Assembly: GCA_023101885.1 (NCBI GenBank) | Contig: JALPQD010000159.1 | Coordinates: 3,503,994-3,567,993, forward strand | Length of the DNA: 64,000 bases | DNA from: Typhlomys cinereus | Lineage: Eukaryota; Chordata; Mammalia; Rodentia; Platacanthomyidae | Reading direction: 5' to 3' | Shown: positions 1 to 12,007 of the stretch, one piece after another | Layout of the letters: the number at the start of each line of letters is the position of its first letter | How positions within the stretch are numbered: the first letter of the stretch is position 1 | Notes under the pieces: model-generated | What the model was told of the DNA's origin: nothing | Database searches by the model: none | The model's input: only the letters and a program-made list of their open reading frames with translations | Made by a program: the position numbers and the translations under genes

Positions 1-186
1 AATCATTCTGGTTTGCTTCTACTTCCTTCTTGCTTTGCTATGGGATTTCCCATACCCTGCCCATCAGGGCCAGAAGTGCAGGCTGACACTGTTTCCACCT
101 GGCACTTTAACCTGGGACCTGGGATCTGAACTCAGGACCTAATGCTTGTGAGATAGTCTTAACCCCTGAGCCATCTCTCCTGCCCC
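1..186 (-). repeat. Older B2-superfamily tRNA-derived SINE, cut by window edge
   Basis: Read on the minus strand this starts with a tRNA-like head (GGCTCAGGGGTTAAG-type A-box region near 160-175, and a GAGTTCAGATCC-type B-box near 128-140). The body contains an inverted 'cagaagtgcaggctg' segment shared with the copies at 19.4, 24.7 and 60.0 kb. Its body differs from the younger SINEs at 9.6, 21.4 and 29.1 kb, so it belongs to an older subfamily. The 3' part lies outside the window. Confidence 0.8.
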
Positions 187-423
187 AGCTGAAAATCTTG
201 AACACTAGTGAAAAAACATAGAATTAAAAGAGGTAAGCTTTAGATTCTGGCCTAGAATTTTTTTAATAAAAGGTGCAACATATGAGTGAGGATGAGAATA
301 TTAAAGACTTGCCAAATAACACAATTTAGGTCTACAATTTTTTAACAATTGTATCTCAGTTATTGTCAAGTAAAATTGTGTTCTTTTTTTCACTTAATCA
401 TCTACCGAAAATTGTAGCAAAGT

Positions 424-591
424 AAGGAGAGGGGACAGCAAGAGATCAAGAGTTTAAGGTATCTGCTCACAAATATGGAGCCACATAAGTTTGATCCCTA
501 GAAGCGCACCTGGAGCAAGGACAACTGACCTCTATTCTCTACCCCTGTGCCAAGGCAGCATCTATTCTCAATCTCTCTCTCTCTCTGTCTC

Positions 592-640
<49 letters not shown>
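424..640 (+). repeat. Diverged tRNA-derived SINE with (CT)n tail
   Basis: A tRNA-like layout is visible: 'gagtttaag' after an A-box-like stretch and an 'agtttgatccct' B-box-like motif about 40 bases later. A (CT)n run follows at about 570-639. The match to the B2-superfamily head is weak and the family is inferred from layout, not from a clear alignment. Confidence 0.4.
570..639. repeat. (CT)n microsatellite
   Basis: Nearly pure CT dinucleotide run broken by two 'gt' steps. It may be the expanded tail of the SINE just before it. Confidence 0.9.
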
Positions 641-1019
641 CATCTCTCCCTATTTAAATCTATCAAATGACTAAAATATTTTTTTTGAAAAGGAACACTG
701 GGTATAGGAACATTCTTATACTATGGAAAAGATGTTTCCTACATATATTTACAAGAGTTAAGACATAGTCATAGAACTTTGAGCATAAAAATACCTGTAT
801 GTATTTCATTGTGCCAGTGTATCCTGGTTAATTATATTAGTATAGCTATGTATCTTCACACACATAAGAAAACAGCCAAAGAGAAGCATCAACTTGCTGA
901 GCCTCCCTGTCAGCTCTCTGCACTTTCATTCATCCCTTTGCTGGAGGCATGAATTTTTGGCCATATCAATGTATGGGAGAACTGCTTTTTAATCTTTTTT
1001 TCCATTTATATAAGAACTT

Positions 1020-1690
1020 TTTCACACAGAATATATTTCTGTCGATGCTCTTCTTCTTCCCCTCCTATCTCTTTACCCACTTCCCTTCACATATCCATCC
1101 TTAGCCCTCCTGTCCTCATGTCTTCCTGTAAGGACCATAGGAATCTCTTCAGGGTTCCAATACTAGTAAAACATCAGATTTATGTGATAGTATAAGAGGC
1201 TCTTCTGTGGTTAGGTTTAGGATTAGGGTGGGGAAACTTTCTTTTCAGTGTCCAGCAATTGTCCCTAGAATTCCCACTCAGTGTAGTTGTTTTTCCTGTG
1301 ATATTCTTTCTGGAATCCCATTAAGTGTAGCTGTTTCTCCTGAGATAAACTCCCTGGTTCATGGGGGAATGCTTATAAGTCAGTTATTGTGTAGATCTCA
1401 CTTCAATGAGCTCCTGGATGCAGCAGCCTTGTCATGAATGGAGTGACCTGATCTGTCATGTAACTCCCCATCTTTAGGTTTTACACTCTTTCTGTCCCCT
1501 CTTCTGCAAGATTCCCTGAGGATAGGGAGGGATTTGAATTGCCTGATTAGGGCTGATCATTCTAGGACTAGGATAATCTACATGTTAATCAGTTATGTTT
1601 TTCTGCCTCGCTAATCTTCCATTGTAATGGGCTGTATCTTGGTTGAGTGCAGAGATCTTTTCTTATCTAAGGATATAATAAAATGTGATA
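1020..1690 (-). mobile_element. Diverged L1 3' UTR fragment
   Basis: The plus strand opens with a C/T-rich block (1048-1130), then short phrases shared with the clearer L1 3' UTRs elsewhere in the window: 'ctgcaagattccctgag' near 1505, 'ggctgtatcttggttgagtg' near 1630, and 'tcttatctaaggatataat' near 1660. This is the antisense of a rodent L1 3' UTR with its polypurine tract. No ORF2 is left. Divergence from the other copies is high, so it is an old insertion and its ends are approximate. Confidence 0.6.
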
Positions 1691-4317
1691 GTAGTTTATT
1701 ATCACATATTTATAACTGATACTAAGACATGTGTCCCTGTCTAGGGTGTATTCTCCCTTTCTAAAAACAGTTTCTCAAGGAAGAAATCTTTGTGACTCTC
1801 CTTACATCCTGACCAGAGGTGAAGCAGTGCTTCCTGAAGCAATGGTTTTAGGGGATCTAGACACAGGAAGGTAAACATGCAGAAACAGAAAATCTTATCA
1901 TGCAAGAAGAACTTTTAAATTACATGCCACACAAATATATATCACACATAGAGATGCATTTAATTTCATTTAAGTGCTCAGATTAAGTTTTTCCTAGAGA
2001 TAATGAATCTAACTTTAAAATATGACTGTATATTGCTTTGAACTTTCTGAAATGCATAGTTACAGGTTCTGCTTTTGAATTGATCATTTTTTATGTCCTG
2101 TGTTTTGAAAATTTTACTTTTGGGTATATATTCAAAGTCATCTTGAATTCATCTTTAAATTTTAACACTGAGATCTCTTAATAATATTCATAACATTTAG
2201 TATTTGCATTTACACATTTATTCCACCCTAATTTTAAGCGTTTGGTTACATCTTATCATAGGTTTCGTATATGGTCACAGACTTCTCCAAGCCTGGCAAA
2301 AACATGAATAAAGATAGAACTCCAGTTTCTCTTCATGTGTTTCCTGTAACAATGCATTTTGATATTTCATTTGATGTTACAACTAAACTAAATGTCTGCC
2401 AAGCTCTCTGTTTTTAAAAATGAGTAATATTGTAATCATCAATGATTTATTGAAATAAAATTGAATAAAAATTGGCTTGGTATTTCCTTTGACATGATTT
2501 TGGTGAGAGGTAGGGGAAAATAGATAAGAAAATGCATTTTTCAGATCCATTTTCTTCACATTTTTCTCTCTTAGAGTTACTTAATAAAATCATCATGTGC
2601 TTTCTTGTTTTATATTATTCTAGTTTCTCAAATAATTACTTCAGCTTTCTATAGGGATTTAGGTTCTGGTATTTTATTCATTCGTACAATGTAGTCTGAC
2701 TTGAAAGCTAACTGTGCAAAAGAATGTTTGGAGACTCATTTTCTCACAAATGGATACTTACGTGAAACTGTCTAATATACTGAACCAATAATTCAAAAAC
2801 TAAATTTAAGGTATATTTTTATTGTAAGTCTTCTACTAGAGAGATGTAAAAAAGAGACTACTTTTTGTTATGCACTGAAAATGCAGTAAGGGTTTTAGCC
2901 GTTGGGTAATTCTTAGAAGTGATTCTGCTTTCAGGTTTTAATGCATATTTTCAAGTAGAGAGGATAAAATTTCTAAATCTTTTAGAATTATAATTTGAAT
3001 CTTTGCCAAATGTAGGTAAGGACGTTATGGTTTCTGTTCTGACATTGAACTCTGTGTTGCTAGGGTTTGCATTTGCAATATAGCAGATCAAAGTTAGGAG
3101 ACTTGGCAGGATAAATACATAAAATCTCCTTACAATGGAACACAACATGTTTCCTTAGAATTACTGGCTGCATACTCAAAGTGACTGACCAATGTGGTCT
3201 AGAACAAATATTTTCTAAAATTTTGCATATGTGGATAAACCAGTTAGGAATTTTCTTTAATTTTTTTCATTCTTTTATTTTTTAATGTTGCATACATGAA
3301 TATAGTGGATTCATAATATTTTCAAACTTTACCACTTAGATTTGTGGGAGATGCTTGAAATAAACCAGCCAAATTACTTCAAATGTTTAGGGCAAGAAAA
3401 TGTGCCTTCAGGGTGGTATTTTGTATGTCATCTTCCAATTTTGTCTTGTTTCTAAGATGCTGAAAAGGGAAATCTCTCTTAAATGAGTTCACAATTAAAA
3501 TACTGACATATCCATGACACCCAGGATTATATTTGTACCAATGGTTTTAAAAATAGACAATCTTTTTATCCATAAATTCTATGAGGCTGGAACCCATTAA
3601 GTCTTTTAAAGAGTCAAGCAGGAAACTAGAAGTTAAATTTATTGAAAAATTCTAAGAAATGCTTTCAATATTCACAGCAGCTTAGCAGTGTGAGTTAATG
3701 TATCAATCCATGAATATCAGAAATGATGTGCTGAACTTAATTTTAAATATTTCTAATACATTGAAGTTCTTAGAAGTCAGGGGGCTTTTTCAATAATTTG
3801 AAAATTACTGAATTTTTGCCTCTCTTTGCAAAGACCAGTGAAAACATCCTGAAAATACTTTTTGTAAACAAAATTTTCAAATAACTGATAGGGGGAATAT
3901 GTTTATTCTACTGTATCTTTTAATAGAGTAGTATTAACTTCAGTTTAATGAGAAACATTGATCAGATGAGAATAAAATAATGAGGAGACTATTATTTCCA
4001 CAAAATCTACAGTGGTTAAAATTTCAATACCTTGAACCCTCCATGTTCTGTTGACATACATACCGAGTGTTTCAGACTCTTGCTTCAATAATGATCTATT
4101 GCCAACACTAAAAGAAACACTAGACTTTATTTTGAAACATATTGTAAGTGAACATACTATCAAAACAGTCTTGCTGTTTTGAATTTGTATATCTTTCAGT
4201 GAGATTCTATTCTCATAAAAATGTCAATATATTAGTACCACAAAAGAAAAGATTACATGTATTAAAATTTATTACATATCTATTGATTATAACATCTTTT
4301 GCATATCATTTGAAAAA
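1691..4317. other. Unassigned AT-rich DNA
   Basis: I see no gene, RNA gene or recognisable young repeat here. Short open frames such as the one at 2951-3148 (minus) have no recognisable product and are the length expected by chance. Confidence 0.5.
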
Positions 4318-4590
4318 AGATAATTGACTCAGGGGTTAAACCTCTGCCTTGCAAACAGAAGGTCCTGAGTTCATATCTTAGGTCCCAAATAAAATGGTGG
4401 GAATGACAGTGGCCTGTTCTGTCCTGAAAGGCAAAGCTTGGGAAATTCCAGAGCAAAGCAAATAGGAGGTAGAAGCAATCCAAAATAAGTTTCAAAGTCA
4501 CTCTTGGCCTCCATGGGCACTTACCAGTACTTTCTGATACACACAGAGACACAGATACACAGATAGACAAACATACACACACACTTTAAA
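4318..4590 (+). repeat. Older B2-superfamily SINE
   Basis: The head 'gactcaggggttaaacctctgccttgc' region (4326-4355) is followed by a B-box-like 'ctgagttcatatctt'. The body holds 'gaaaggcaaagcttgggaaat' and 'gaggtagaagcaatcc', the complement of the body in the 19.4- and 60.0-kb copies. A (CA)-rich tail ends it. The first bases of the head are degraded. Confidence 0.75.
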
Positions 4591-6178
4591 ACATCCTTTT
4601 GAGATCTACTGCTTTCTAGTTTTCTGTTACAATTTTTTTATCTCCCATCTGTCTACCCAACTGACAGAAACTACTTTTACTATTATCGATAAAGTTTCTT
4701 CATGTATTTCCATAATAGTATTAGAAAATTATATAATTACTTATGATTGTTCAATTCTTTTCCTTACTGATATATTCTTATTTGTTACTTCTGACTTCAG
4801 AAGTCCTGTCTTTTCTAATAATTTAAATTTTTATTCAAAGTTTTTGTCTTCATTTTTGTTACATGTGAGCTAAGCCTTAAGATTGAAATGTTAAAAGTAA
4901 TAATTCATCATAACAGTGACTGCTTACCTAAACTACAGCGAAGTTGTTTCCAACTTCTGACTAGAGCTAGTCAGAAGCCACTTATAAGATATTCAACCAT
5001 ACTTCCTGAAACTCAGGAAGCCATTGAAACTATTTTCTTCTCAATTATCTCCCTCTTCAACTTCTTGAGTTCTACTATAACTTGTGTAGTGTGTGCATGG
5101 ATGTTTCTTTTATTATTAAAAGCTAACTTCTTTGGTGGAATCTTATTTCTGGTCCCTAACCATCTAAAACAAAAATTTGTATAACAGATAAACCATCAGA
5201 TTTCATAAATCTCTGGGTCTTTTTAACCTTCTTTTTTCATTTTGTTTTTCAAACCCATTGACTGGATTTTTTAAGTCCAATGTTGCTTGTAAATCATATG
5301 ATTTATATCTAATTCATTCAAAATGTGTTCTGAGAAAATATTTGAATACAAATTTCTGTAATGGTTATATTAAGTAGAGTTAACAAACTTTATAAAAAAT
5401 GATTTACAAAGTAGAAGAAATGACTTTTAAAGAAGAAACCATCTAGCAGATGTAGAAAATTGGTTTCTTACTTTTAAAAAAACTGTGTGTATATTAATGT
5501 ATCCAATTTGTTGTAGCAGTATGCCTACCCCTACTGTCAAGAGTTACCATAGTAAACCAAATTGTCATAACCAGCATCAATTTCCAAAAAAATTCCCAAA
5601 TTAAAATCTTGTTTGTTCATTGCCACAAACAGGATTTAAAAATCCTGAAAGGAGGAAAAACTTAATAATATGAAATCATTTCTGATTTCCTTCACCTGCA
5701 TTAGAGTATTTGTGTTCTAAAAAGAGCATTTCTGAGCACCGAACAATTTATTTTATCTGAACCCTGAACTATTTATTTTACCTGCTGTGAGATGAAGGAA
5801 AGGCAATAGAAACAGGAGAAATCAGGGGTAGCAATTTGGAAAGGTCAGACTTATTAGCTTGCCAGAGGGGCAGGCTTCACATTTGTATTGAGATGTACTT
5901 TGAAGGAAACTATATTAGGTAAAGTATGCCGAGAAAATGAAAACAGAAATTCATATTGTGAAAAAACACCTAGGTGTTGTTCAGGATCATGTTTGCCTCT
6001 GTTTCACAGTTTTTTTCCTGTACATGTTAGAAAAGGTTGAAAAAGATGTATACCAAGATCTTATTCCATGTTTATCAACTTTTTTTCCAAAATATTTTAT
6101 ATTTTCTTTAGCTTTCAAGTAGTATAGACTTCATGGAAATGTTTGAATTTATTGTTTTAAAGAAACATTTCATCTATT
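4591..6178. other. Unassigned AT-rich DNA
   Basis: Nothing recognisable. The 98-residue frame at 4888-5184 is open by chance as far as I can tell: it has no recognisable domain. Confidence 0.5.
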
Positions 6179-6431
6179 TATGAGAGAAAAAGAGAGAGGG
6201 AGAGGGAGAGAAGGAGAGGGAGGGAAGGTGAGAGAGGGAAAGGAAGAGAGAGAGAGGGAAAGGGAGAGAGGGGGAGAGGGAGAGAAGGGAGATGGAGAGA
6301 GGGGGAGAGGGAAAGAGGGGGAGAAGGACAGAGGGAGAGAGGGAAATGGAGAGGGAAAGGGAGAGAGAGATGGAGAGGGAGAAGGAGGAGAGGGAGAGGG
6401 AGAGGGGAGAGTGGGGGGGAGAAGGAGAGGG
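6179..6431. repeat. Long (GA)-rich polypurine tract
   Basis: About 250 bases on the plus strand are almost entirely A and G (GAGAGG/GGGAGA units), with only a handful of T interruptions. Both strands are open across it, giving Arg/Glu/Gly-rich or Ser/Leu/Pro-rich translations. Those are low-complexity artefacts and not proteins. A tract of this length and purity can form triplex (H-DNA) structures in principle. Confidence 0.95.
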
Positions 6432-8925
6432 CACCTGAAGTCAGGATAGAAGCATTTGCAAATCAGTATTCCCTTTCCCCTACATGAATCTCAGACAGCA
6501 AACTCAAGTTGTTATGTTTGCTCACAGGAGCCTTTTCCTGCTGAACCATTGCACTGCTCTTGAATTCTTTTCTGAACAAGAGAGAAGATCTCAAACATTT
6601 CAATTATTGGACTGTACCCTTGAGCCCTAATATCAATGTAACTTGTACATAGAATAAGTAGTTGATAAGTGTTCACAGGGTTAAAATGGATTTCAGTTTA
6701 AACAAGCTCATTAATTTAATTTAGGTGGAACTGTAATCAGAATGATTGATTTATGTTGTTCAAAAATTTTTGTTATTATACACTTCAGATCTTTATACCT
6801 TGACCTGTTAGTGGCTTAAGATTTTTATTTTGGTAAGAAATAAAAGGGTCAAAAATATTACATCCATCCACTATATGGATGTACAGATTGGCAGTATATG
6901 GGAATACAGTTGTGTTCTGCTTTGATTATGTAATTCAGATTCTTTTATTTGGATAGTCTGTACTGAAATATTTTAGCTTAAAATGATTATCTTCACTCTA
7001 TGAAAGGTAGGAATTTCCACTTTCAGATGTTGCCTTTTGCTATAAGAAAATTATTTATTTGACAAATTTTCTTTCTTCTTTCCCTTTCTGTGTTTGTGTG
7101 TGCACATATATGTATGCATGTGTATGCGCGCGCGCGTGTGTGTGTGTACAACCCAGAATCCCTCAAACTTGCTGTTTTCCTGCCCAATCCTCGGGAGAGC
7201 AGAGGCACAGGCGTGCATCACTATACTGAGCCATGAAAATATTTGCAGACTATGCCTATCACATCACAGAACAGACTCTTTTGGAAGAATTCAATTTTAA
7301 TCTTGTAAAAAGTCCAGGAGCACTAATACTAGCTGAGTCCTCACTGGCACATAGCCTAAAACACAAATATTTCATCTAAAAATTGTTTCCTCAATTCATA
7401 TTTATTATGAAGTTTCTATACTAAGTGAAGTATTAATATAAGAAAAAAGTTGGTCAGCTAAAATTGCATTACCACTTACAACTGCTATTACAAAATATTA
7501 AGCAACCTCTTTTAATTTATATGAAAATATCTCAGTACGCTTACTTCAATACATCCAGTGATACATCATGATAATAAAATCAAATATACATTTTCCAACA
7601 TTTAATAAAGCATGCAATTTTATCTGATCATCCTGTATGCATTAGAACAAATGTCATGGAAGGTCAGACTCCTAGGAGCTCTTTTCTTTAAACCAGTAGA
7701 CTTCACAATAGAGTTATAATCACACATTAAACTTAAATAATTTATTTCATAAATCAATAGATAATCCTTTCAAAAATATAAAAAGATGGTGTTTATAACA
7801 TTTAAGAGCTTTAATTAAAAATATTAAACTTTATTGATTTTTCTACTGGATTTAATAAACCCAATTCATGTCTACTGTACTGTTTTAAGCATGACTCATC
7901 TGACCTGAACAGTGGCCAGCTCTGCAATCTTCATGCATGCCTGCCTTCAGCTTCCTAAGTGACCACTCCTTTCCTGTGGAATTGCACTCTACTTGACAAC
8001 ATTTGCTTCAATTTAGTTATGCAGTCATCAGAATATGATTCATAAAATAAATACTTCCTTAAATAATTTTATTTTGTATTTCTCATTTTTTTTCTTTTCA
8101 TATTTTTGACAATTTGGACAATTTATTTCTGTGAATAATTTTTTAAATGATTTGCTAATGTCCACATACTAACATATGGTTATTTTCATTCCTTATAATT
8201 TTGCAGCTTTATTATATTATGTTTTGGCCATAGTTCAAGAAGATTTTTAATACTTTTTCTAGGAATCAAATTAAACAAAATGCTAACTTCTTGTCTATTT
8301 TTAATTATGCTTCATACAAATACTTCATTTGTTTAGCTTTCTGATTTGTGAATTTAGGTAGAGATATTCTATTACATTTGCATTTTATGCTTCACTCTGT
8401 TTCACTCTGACAAGCAATTCATTTTTTCATAAAGATTTGAAAAATTATTAATTCATTGTATCAAAAGTTTGACTTTAATTATTATAATTTTGGCTATAAA
8501 TGACCTTCATTATTTGGTCAAAATGCAACATTATTTTAGCTTTGTACTTGTTATGTTTTTCATTTTTTCACCATGGTAGACTCACACTTTCTCTCTTGAA
8601 TATATGCACCACCACACATATGTATGAAACATACACACAAGAAAACATTATATATTCAATATTATATGGTACATAGATGATACCTTTGTCTACTAAGTAG
8701 ATTTATATCTCCCAATACATGCATCATTTTTTAAAATGTTTGCATAATAAAACAGTATTGTCATTCTGTGTAATTCTCAAATTGTTTTCTCCTGGCCAGA
8801 ATTATCCCAATAATTTAGAAAATTTCAGATACATTAATACCACAATATCAATTAAATTTTATCTGCTTCTTTTACCCTCAGTGTATTACTGCATTCTGTA
8901 TCATTTCCAAATGTTATTTTTCAGT
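6432..8925. other. Unassigned AT-rich DNA
   Basis: No gene or confident repeat is seen, apart from the alternating purine-pyrimidine stretch at 7094-7148. Confidence 0.5.
7094..7148. repeat. Alternating (TG)/(CG) dinucleotide tract
   Basis: The run has TG, CA, TA and a central CGCGCGCG segment near 7126-7135, flanked by (TG)n. CpG-rich alternation stands out in otherwise CpG-poor DNA, and such tracts are classical Z-DNA formers. It resembles the (TG)n tails of the SINEs, but no SINE head is adjacent. Confidence 0.85.
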
Positions 8926-9188
8926 ATGGAGGCTTCAGAGGAAAACAAGTCAAAATGTTGTCATTCCTCAAAAAAAATCATCTTATGCCCAAGAAAAATA
9001 ACAAAATATAGGGTGAGAAATATAGAGTATTTGACTAAAATTTATTTATTTAATATTATAACAATAAAATAAAGACTTGATGAGTGATAGAAAAACACAA
9101 AGAAGGATATTTTCAAAATGGACAGGAACTCTAAGTATGGGCTTGAAATATGACAATTCACAACCAATAAAACAAAGACAGTGAGAAA
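8926..9188 (+). repeat. Left arm of 263-bp inverted repeat (d1)
   Basis: This 263-bp block is the reverse complement of 11745-12007. I count 5 mismatches and no gaps (about 98% identity), all transitions. Homology stops abruptly at both ends. It does not resemble any L1 or SINE in the window. The frame at 8719-9072 runs into it but has no recognisable product. Confidence 0.9.
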
Positions 9189-9528
9189 CCAAGCTGTGAT
9201 CCTTAACATTTTCTTCAGAGGAAATTGATTCCTTTGTCTTAGACCACCTACTTGTCAAAAGTGTGACAGTATCTGGAGAAACCAAGAACTCTGAACAGAA
9301 CAGAATTCATCTAATCTATAACTAACAAAACCTAGTTTTGCTACTTTTATGTTATTCATTTCTGTTTTATAGAATACATGTTGTATTGATTTTTGCTCTA
9401 TTTATGTTATGTTCTAGAATAGATTTCTATAACAAAAATGTTGTCAAAAATTTACAGTTTGGTTCTATAATCATATGGAACAATTAACAACCAGATTCTG
9501 CACTCAATTAAGAAAATTCAGGCAGTTT
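9189..9528. other. Unassigned AT-rich DNA inside rearranged block
   Basis: No match was seen to other parts of the window. It separates the inverted-repeat arm from the SINE target duplication. Confidence 0.5.
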
Positions 9529-9530
9529 AA

Positions 9531-9618
9531 GATCTTCATGCTTAGAAAATATATTCAAAGACATTTGTTTTGATAGACATTTCATGAGTTGATTTTTTTC
9601 TCTAGTTTTTTGTTTCTT
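9531..9618. repeat. Left copy of 88-bp direct repeat flanking a SINE
   Basis: Starts 'gatcttcatgcttag' and ends 'ttttttgtttctt'. The same sequence recurs at 9879-9965 after the SINE, differing only by one T in a T-run. It behaves as a target-site duplication. The preceding 'gttt/aagatc' resembles an L1 endonuclease nick site. Two further A bases may be shared. Confidence 0.9.
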
Positions 9619-9878
9619 GGGCTGGAGAGGTGGCTCAGGGGTTAAGCCTCCGCCTTGCAGGCGGAAGGTCCTGAATTCGGATCCCAGATCCCACGTATAG
9701 ATGCCAGGCGGAAGCGGGGGCGGCCTGCGCTTCTGGTCCTGGTAGGGCGGAACCTGTGAATCCTGGGGCAGAAGGAGGTGGAGGCGGCCATGGTGGTTCC
9801 CAAATTCGTCCGTGGTTCTACACACACACGCGCGCGACACAGTTGAATAAATAATAACAAAAAATATTTAAAAAAAAA
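9619..9878 (+). repeat. Young B2-superfamily SINE, full length
   Basis: Begins GGGCTGGAGAGGTGGCTCAGGGG, with the A-box in that stretch and a B-box 'gaattcggatcc' near 9673. The body reads 'ttctggtcctggtagggcgg' (9730) and 'ccatggtggttccc' (9788), followed by CA/CG alternation. The tail is 'gttgaataaataataac' and then poly(A). The AATAAA-containing tail is typical of B2-type SINEs mobilised by L1. Open frames across it are not genes. Confidence 0.95.
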
Positions 9879-9965
9879 GATCTTCATGCTTAGAAAATAT
9901 ATTCAAAGACATTTGTTTTGATAGACATTTCATGAGTTGATTTTTTCTCTAGTTTTTTGTTTCTT
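9879..9965. repeat. Right copy of 88/87-bp direct repeat
   Basis: Second copy of 9531-9618, directly after the SINE poly(A) and one T shorter. See the left copy. Confidence 0.9.
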
Positions 9966-11163
9966 TTTTCATTATATTATTTTCCTTTTTTCTTTGATGC
10001 ACTCATGCACAGATTAAAAGTGTTTATGTGTCTTCACCCATACTGACCCCCAAATCTCTCCTCTTTTCTGCCAGCTTTTCTCCTGTCTAGGATCCTCTCC
10101 AGTATCCCCAGGTTTCTCACCCCCTTCCCTTCTTTCCTACTATCTCCCTCTGGTTCCCATGTCCCCTCCATTTATAATACACTGGACCCTGTCTTGGATG
10201 CCTATATTGACAAGTATTTGGGCATCTGCTGTGGCAGGAATGGCCCATCAGTGGGCAAACCAAAGAGTGGAAACTCTTCACATTCTTTTGTCTGACAACA
10301 GCTCCAAACATTCTGTCTGGATTGTATTGTATCTCCTGAGATTCATGGAGGAATGTTGATAGGCCAGCTATTACAATTTTTCCAACTTCTTCTTGCAGGA
10401 GATTCCCTGAATCTTGCGATAGTGGGTAGTTTTGTTGCTCTATTTAGAACTAAGTTCTCCAAAGTCATATATGTTCAGCACTCTGGCTAGTTGTGGTTCT
10501 CTGCATTAGGTATCTTTCATTGCAAGATGAGATTTCTTGGTTGAGTGTTGAAAGGTTATCTAAGAGTATAATGAGATGCGTTTGGATGAGAATTTACTGT
10601 GGAGTATTCACTGTTAACATTTTACACATCTGCTGCCATCTAGAGTCTGTGGTCTCCCCTTCCACTGATTTTAAGTTAAAATTATGGTACCAGGCCAGTG
10701 ATACATGCCAATAAGCAGATTTTCAAAATCAATCAGTGAGCAACTGGCTTCACCAGGGTATTACATATCATTGTTGTGCTACTGTAATCCTCTTGCCAGA
10801 GGCATTATTACTGTAGCTTGCAGGTGTGGCCATTGATTGCTATTCTGTCCCCCAGCCCCTCCTATACCTTATTTCCTTAAGTCTGTTCCCTTTGAAATTT
10901 TGCATAATTAACTTTTTCACCTTCTTACTCTCCATGTTATTTTACTTCTACTCTTTCAGGATCATTCTGCCATAGGTCCTGGTTTATGTATCTTTGTACT
11001 TTGTGGATGTTATAGGAGTTTCAATTTGAATATAACAATGTTGACTCTAACAATAATATTTTTCACTTAAAAGAGAGAACATGTAGCATCTGTTTTTCTT
11101 AACTTGGGATATCTCACTCATGATAATTTCTTCCAGTTATATCCATGTACCAAAAAATTTAAT
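9966..11163 (-). mobile_element. 5'-truncated L1 fragment (3' UTR and end of ORF2 region)
   Basis: The plus strand begins T-rich, passes a C/T-rich block (10040-10150, complement of the polypurine tract) and shares phrases with the 29-kb L1 3' UTR ('cctatattgacaagtatttg', 'gcaggagattccctgaatc'). It ends in 'ttgggatatctcactcatga...atccatgtacc', the complement of the end of L1 ORF2 (compare 30372-30410). The truncation point, near 11163, abuts the 37-bp inverted repeat. It is more diverged than the 29-36 kb copy. Confidence 0.75.
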
Positions 11164-11200
11164 TTGTACTCCTGAAGAAACATTGATAGAATAAATTTGC
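11164..11200 (+). repeat. Left arm of 37-bp perfect inverted repeat (d2')
   Basis: Perfect reverse complement of 12434-12470. It begins directly at the truncated end of the L1 fragment and includes 'gtactcctgaagaaac'. Confidence 0.9.
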
Positions 11201-11744
11201 CCCAGTCAAAATGGTTAAAATAAAATACAAATAACACGAAAGGCAGGAAAATGGTGACCTCCTATATTGTCTGTGATATTTGCTAGTTTACCATTCAATT
11301 TAATTTTGTGCCAGTAAATTACTTCTGTGTTTATGATCAATTACTCTTTGCTTATTTTTCTCAAGATATTCTACTGGAAGGTCTATAATGTCCCTTGATA
11401 CTTAGCCTCCATTTCTTTTTTTGGGGGGAGGGAGTTACTGAATGCATTACTATGAGTTCCTTAATTTTGAAAAATAAACAATAAAAAGAAACAGGCTTTG
11501 GTATACACTATGTGCTACGTCTTTTCTTTTATATATTTTCCATGTATCATCAACATTCATAAATTCCCACGTTCAAAGATATGCAGCTCTGTGAGCTAAA
11601 ATGCAATGCCAGCTGCTACTCAGAGGATACGTTAGTTTCACTTTCAAATACTTGTCTGTTATCTTCTCTTACCTATAAACTTACTTTTCACTTGACAACA
11701 CTGAAAAATCATTCCCCACAATCATGCTTCCTTCACGGATGTTT
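11201..11744. other. Unassigned DNA between inverted-repeat arms
   Basis: No recognisable gene. It contains a G-rich patch near 11420-11432. By the inversion model discussed in the findings this would be the inverted central segment. Confidence 0.5.
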
Positions 11745-12007
11745 TTTCTCACTGTCTTTGTTTTATTGGTTGTGAATTGTCATATTTCAAGCCCATACTT
11801 AGAGTTCCTGTCCATTTTGAAAATGTCCTTCTCTGTATTTTTCTATCACTCATCAAGTCTTTATTTTATTGTTATAATATTAAATAAATAAATTTTAGTC
11901 AAATACTCTATATTTCTCACCCTATATTTTGCTATTTTTCTTGGGCATAAGATGATTTTTTTTGAGGAATGACAGCATTTTGACTTGTTTTCCTCTGAAG
12001 CCTCCAT
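11745..12007 (-). repeat. Right arm of 263-bp inverted repeat (d1')
   Basis: Inverted partner of 8926-9188, with 5 transition differences and no indels. The arms are 2,556 bp apart. Confidence 0.9.

Noticed and set aside
6180..6449. Overlapping long open frames on both strands (86 and 89 residues)
   Set aside because: They are translations of the polypurine/polypyrimidine tract, with Arg/Glu/Gly or Ser/Leu/Pro only. Low complexity explains the absence of stops.
8719..9072. 117-residue open frame overlapping the inverted-repeat arm
   Set aside because: No recognisable domain, AT-rich composition, and only part of it lies in the duplicated block. No splice or promoter context supports a gene.
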